Positions 62,131-64,000 of a DNA stretch of 64,000 nucleotides are shown here, piece after piece. Position 1 is the first letter of the stretch. Each line of letters begins with the position of its first letter. The position numbers and the translations under genes are program-made. The DNA comes from Plotosus lineatus (lineage: Eukaryota; Chordata; Actinopteri; Siluriformes; Plotosidae). The notes under the pieces were generated by a model. It searched no databases and had not been told where the DNA came from. It saw only the letters and a list, made by a program, of their open reading frames with translations. The stretch is from assembly GCA_024760905.1 (NCBI GenBank), contig CM045731.1, positions 55,361,001 through 55,425,000 on the forward strand, in the 5' to 3' direction.

Positions 62131-64000
62131 TATAGTCTTTGTTGCCCCACTCAGGCGACGCGTACAGGTTTAGGGGCGAAACGCCAGTGACCCTGAGATA
62201 CCTGCTGAAGATGCAGGAAGAAGACCACCATCACAGAGAATCTCGTCAAGCTCTGTGTCGCAGCATCACTGATGTTTACAGATCCTATACACACAAGACT
62301 GTGGGGAAAGTCCCACTGACCACCAAGAAAATTCGGATGACAGCTTGGAAAGACGACACGCAAAAGTGTTAGGGACAGCAACCCGAATCACTGCAACACA
62401 TTCGCTACAAGTTCACAAAGCAGAGAATACCCCGTTGCAGGCCGAGAGGTGGGGGAGGATGAACTGCAACACCGCACAGATTCAACAGATTCAATACCTG
62501 GTAATGTACCTAGGACTATGAATTTGACGCAAGCCTTAACTGAAGGTGCAAAGGAGACAAGACGCAGATGCGGCAGTTGTGGAGGTCTCTTTAAAAACAA
62601 GAAAGGAGTTAAGATTCACCAAGGCAAGATGAAGTGTAAAGAGAAGTTACAACAGTGCAAAGCTGCTGAGATGTCATTAGCAGCTAATGAGTCGCAGGTG
62701 GATCAGAGCCAGGATGCCAACCACAGTGCTCAGAATCTCCGAGTTGAAATGGATCCACACATAGCGATGCCTGAGATAAGAACAGCGGAGAGAGAAACAG
62801 TTCAGGAAAAGAAAGTGAAACTTCTGCTACCCCCAACAGACAAAAGATGGGAAGTTCTGGACAGCAACCTGGATGGCATTCTCGAAGGCTGTTTGAAGGG
62901 TGAAGCATGCAAGAAAGTAGAGACTATGAGTAGAATCGTCTATGAAGAATGCAAATCTATGTTTGGCATTAAGATCACTAGAGAAAGGCCTAAACAGGGA
63001 GGTCCAAGTAGAAGACAAAGAGAGCTAGCTAAGGTCCAACTTCGTAGTCTCAAGAAAGAAAGCATGGAAGAAAGCTCCAGAGTCTCAAAAGGAAGGTCTT
63101 CAACAATTTGCACGACACACTGCACAAGAATTTGCTAAACCTCAGGAGGGCTGAAAAGCTGCGGAAAAAGCAGAATGAGAAGAAAAGGCACATAAAGGCA
63201 TTTTTCAGTGACCCATTCAAGTTTATACCAGATCTACTTGGAAAACCTAAGAGTGATAAACTGGAGTGCTCTCAAGCTGAGGTGGAAGAAAGTATAAGAC
63301 AGGCCCACGAGTGACTCAAGCCGTAATTTGCCACTAGGAGAACCCCCATACAGAATGCCAGAACCAGAAAAAGAAACACCTTTTGATCTCTCTGACCTAC
63401 GTTTTGAAAAAAATCAAGAAGGTTGTCAGAAGCGCAAGGTCAAGTTCTGCACCAGGATCATCAGGAACTACTTACAAGGTCTACAAGAACTGCCCAAAGC
63501 TACTTAACCGCCTATGCAAACTGCTAAGAACAATTTGGAAGAAAAAACAGTTACCATCTTTGTGGACATTGGCAGAAGGCTGCTTCGTACCAAAGGAACT
63601 GAACTCAAGAGGTCTAGACCAGTTTCCGAGAGATCTCACTGCTGGATGTCGAGGGAAAGAATTTCTGGTCAGTAGTTGCAAGGAGACTCACTATCTTTCT
63701 TCTACTCAACAATTATGTCAACACAAGTGTACAGAAAGGAGGTGTTCCAGGCCACTCAGGATGTCTAGAGCATACAGCTGCAATAAGCCAACTGATCAAG
63801 GAAACGAAAAAAAGATAAGAAAAACCTGTCAGTTGTTTAGCTAGACATTGCAAAGGCTTTCCCCAGCGTTCCTCATCTACTGATTCAAGAAGCATTGCAA
63901 CAATACCACGTTCCATCAGCAGTCATAAAGTTAGTGATGGACCACCTCTGCAATATCAGGATGAGATTCACAGTAAACAGCTTCACCACAAGATGGCAGC
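62131..64000 (+). mobile_element. R2/NeSL-like LINE: zinc finger plus reverse transcriptase, decayed, cut by window edge
   Basis: Forward-strand pieces in order: SCGDAYR-like start and GETPVTLRYLLKMQEED (62170), a C-x2-C-x12-H-x5-C finger CGSCGGLFKNKKGVKIHQG with Cys at 62569 and 62578, a lysine-rich linker, WEVLDSNLDGILEGCLKGEA, RRQRELAKVQLRSLKK (63010), FFSDPFKFIPDLLGKPKS, then RT motif 1 RSARSSSAPGSSGTTYKVYK (63430), WTLAEGCFVPKELNSRGLDQ, SLLDVEGKNFWSVVARRLT in another frame, SVQKGGVPGHSGCLEHTAAI and LDIAKAFPSVPHLLIQEALQ. Breaks include frameshifts near 62370, 63060, 63310 and 63630 and a TAG at 63839-63841 in place of Trp. This order of finger, linker and RT is seen in the R2/NeSL/Hero groups. 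The exact clade is not settled. Confidence 0.8.
62449..63138 (+). pseudogene. Zinc-finger/linker part of the R2/NeSL-like ORF
   Basis: An open stretch of 229 codons inside the element. Residues about 41-63 form the Cys/His finger that in this group binds DNA at the target. Residues about 130-205 are the conserved linker before the RT. The frame runs out at SSTICTTHC through a frameshift, after which the same protein continues in other frames. It is not a host gene. Confidence 0.75.

Overview
The window is vertebrate nuclear DNA from a ray-finned (teleost) fish. The evidence is a multi-exon gene with GT/AG introns, abundant CA/TA/CT microsatellites, and a dense mix of RTE/Rex3-type LINEs, Tc1-like transposons, tRNA-derived SINEs and MITEs. 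I cannot fix the order or species from sequence alone.

The only host gene I can support is the 3' third of a dystrophin-family gene on the + strand, best matched to utrophin (utrn). Thirteen coding exons lie between 9716 and 50712. They correspond to dystrophin exons 67-79 and encode the last 466 residues: the end of the second EF-hand-like region, the ZZ zinc finger, the syntrophin-binding region, the dystrobrevin-binding coiled coils and the C-terminal tail. All exon phases join without a frame break, every donor is GT and every acceptor AG. Eight of the 13 exon lengths (158, 167, 112, 137, 39, 66, 66 and the short terminal exon) match the known family gene structure. Utrophin rather than dystrophin is indicated by the exon 71-74 peptides (for example LAQMERSNG, SSSATGS, EHALI.QYCQTLG). 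Exon 66 and everything upstream lie outside the window.

Layout. 1-9.7 kb: intron upstream of exon 67, filled by SINE and MITE fragments, a decayed RTE LINE (2876-5640), a 420-bp TA/CA microsatellite and a second LINE ending in a C2H2 finger (6431-7970). 9.7-19 kb: exons 67-70 with a G-rich minisatellite. 19-29.8 kb: the largest intron (10.8 kb), with a head-to-head pair of dead Tc1-like copies. 29.8-40 kb: exons 71-76, two copies of a TIR element (one ends 25 bp before exon 74) and a purine-rich tract. 40-50.7 kb: exons 77-79, nested MITEs and SINEs, a long ACC/ATC-rich imperfect repeat and a Rex3-like LINE. 50.7-52.5 kb: 3' UTR. 52.5-64 kb: intergenic, with a hAT-type MITE, a Tc1-like element with IR/DR ends, a 227-bp tandem duplication, an internally deleted RTE derivative and, at the right edge, a decayed LINE with an R2/NeSL-like zinc finger and reverse transcriptase.

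No operon, CRISPR, plasmid or prokaryotic system is present. The most informative features are the relationship between a tRNA-SINE family and the RTE LINE (shared head and tail motifs), an insertion beside an exon acceptor, a 22-codon expansion in exon 74, and an alternative C-terminus opened by skipping of the 26-nt exon. Exon numbers below follow dystrophin numbering.
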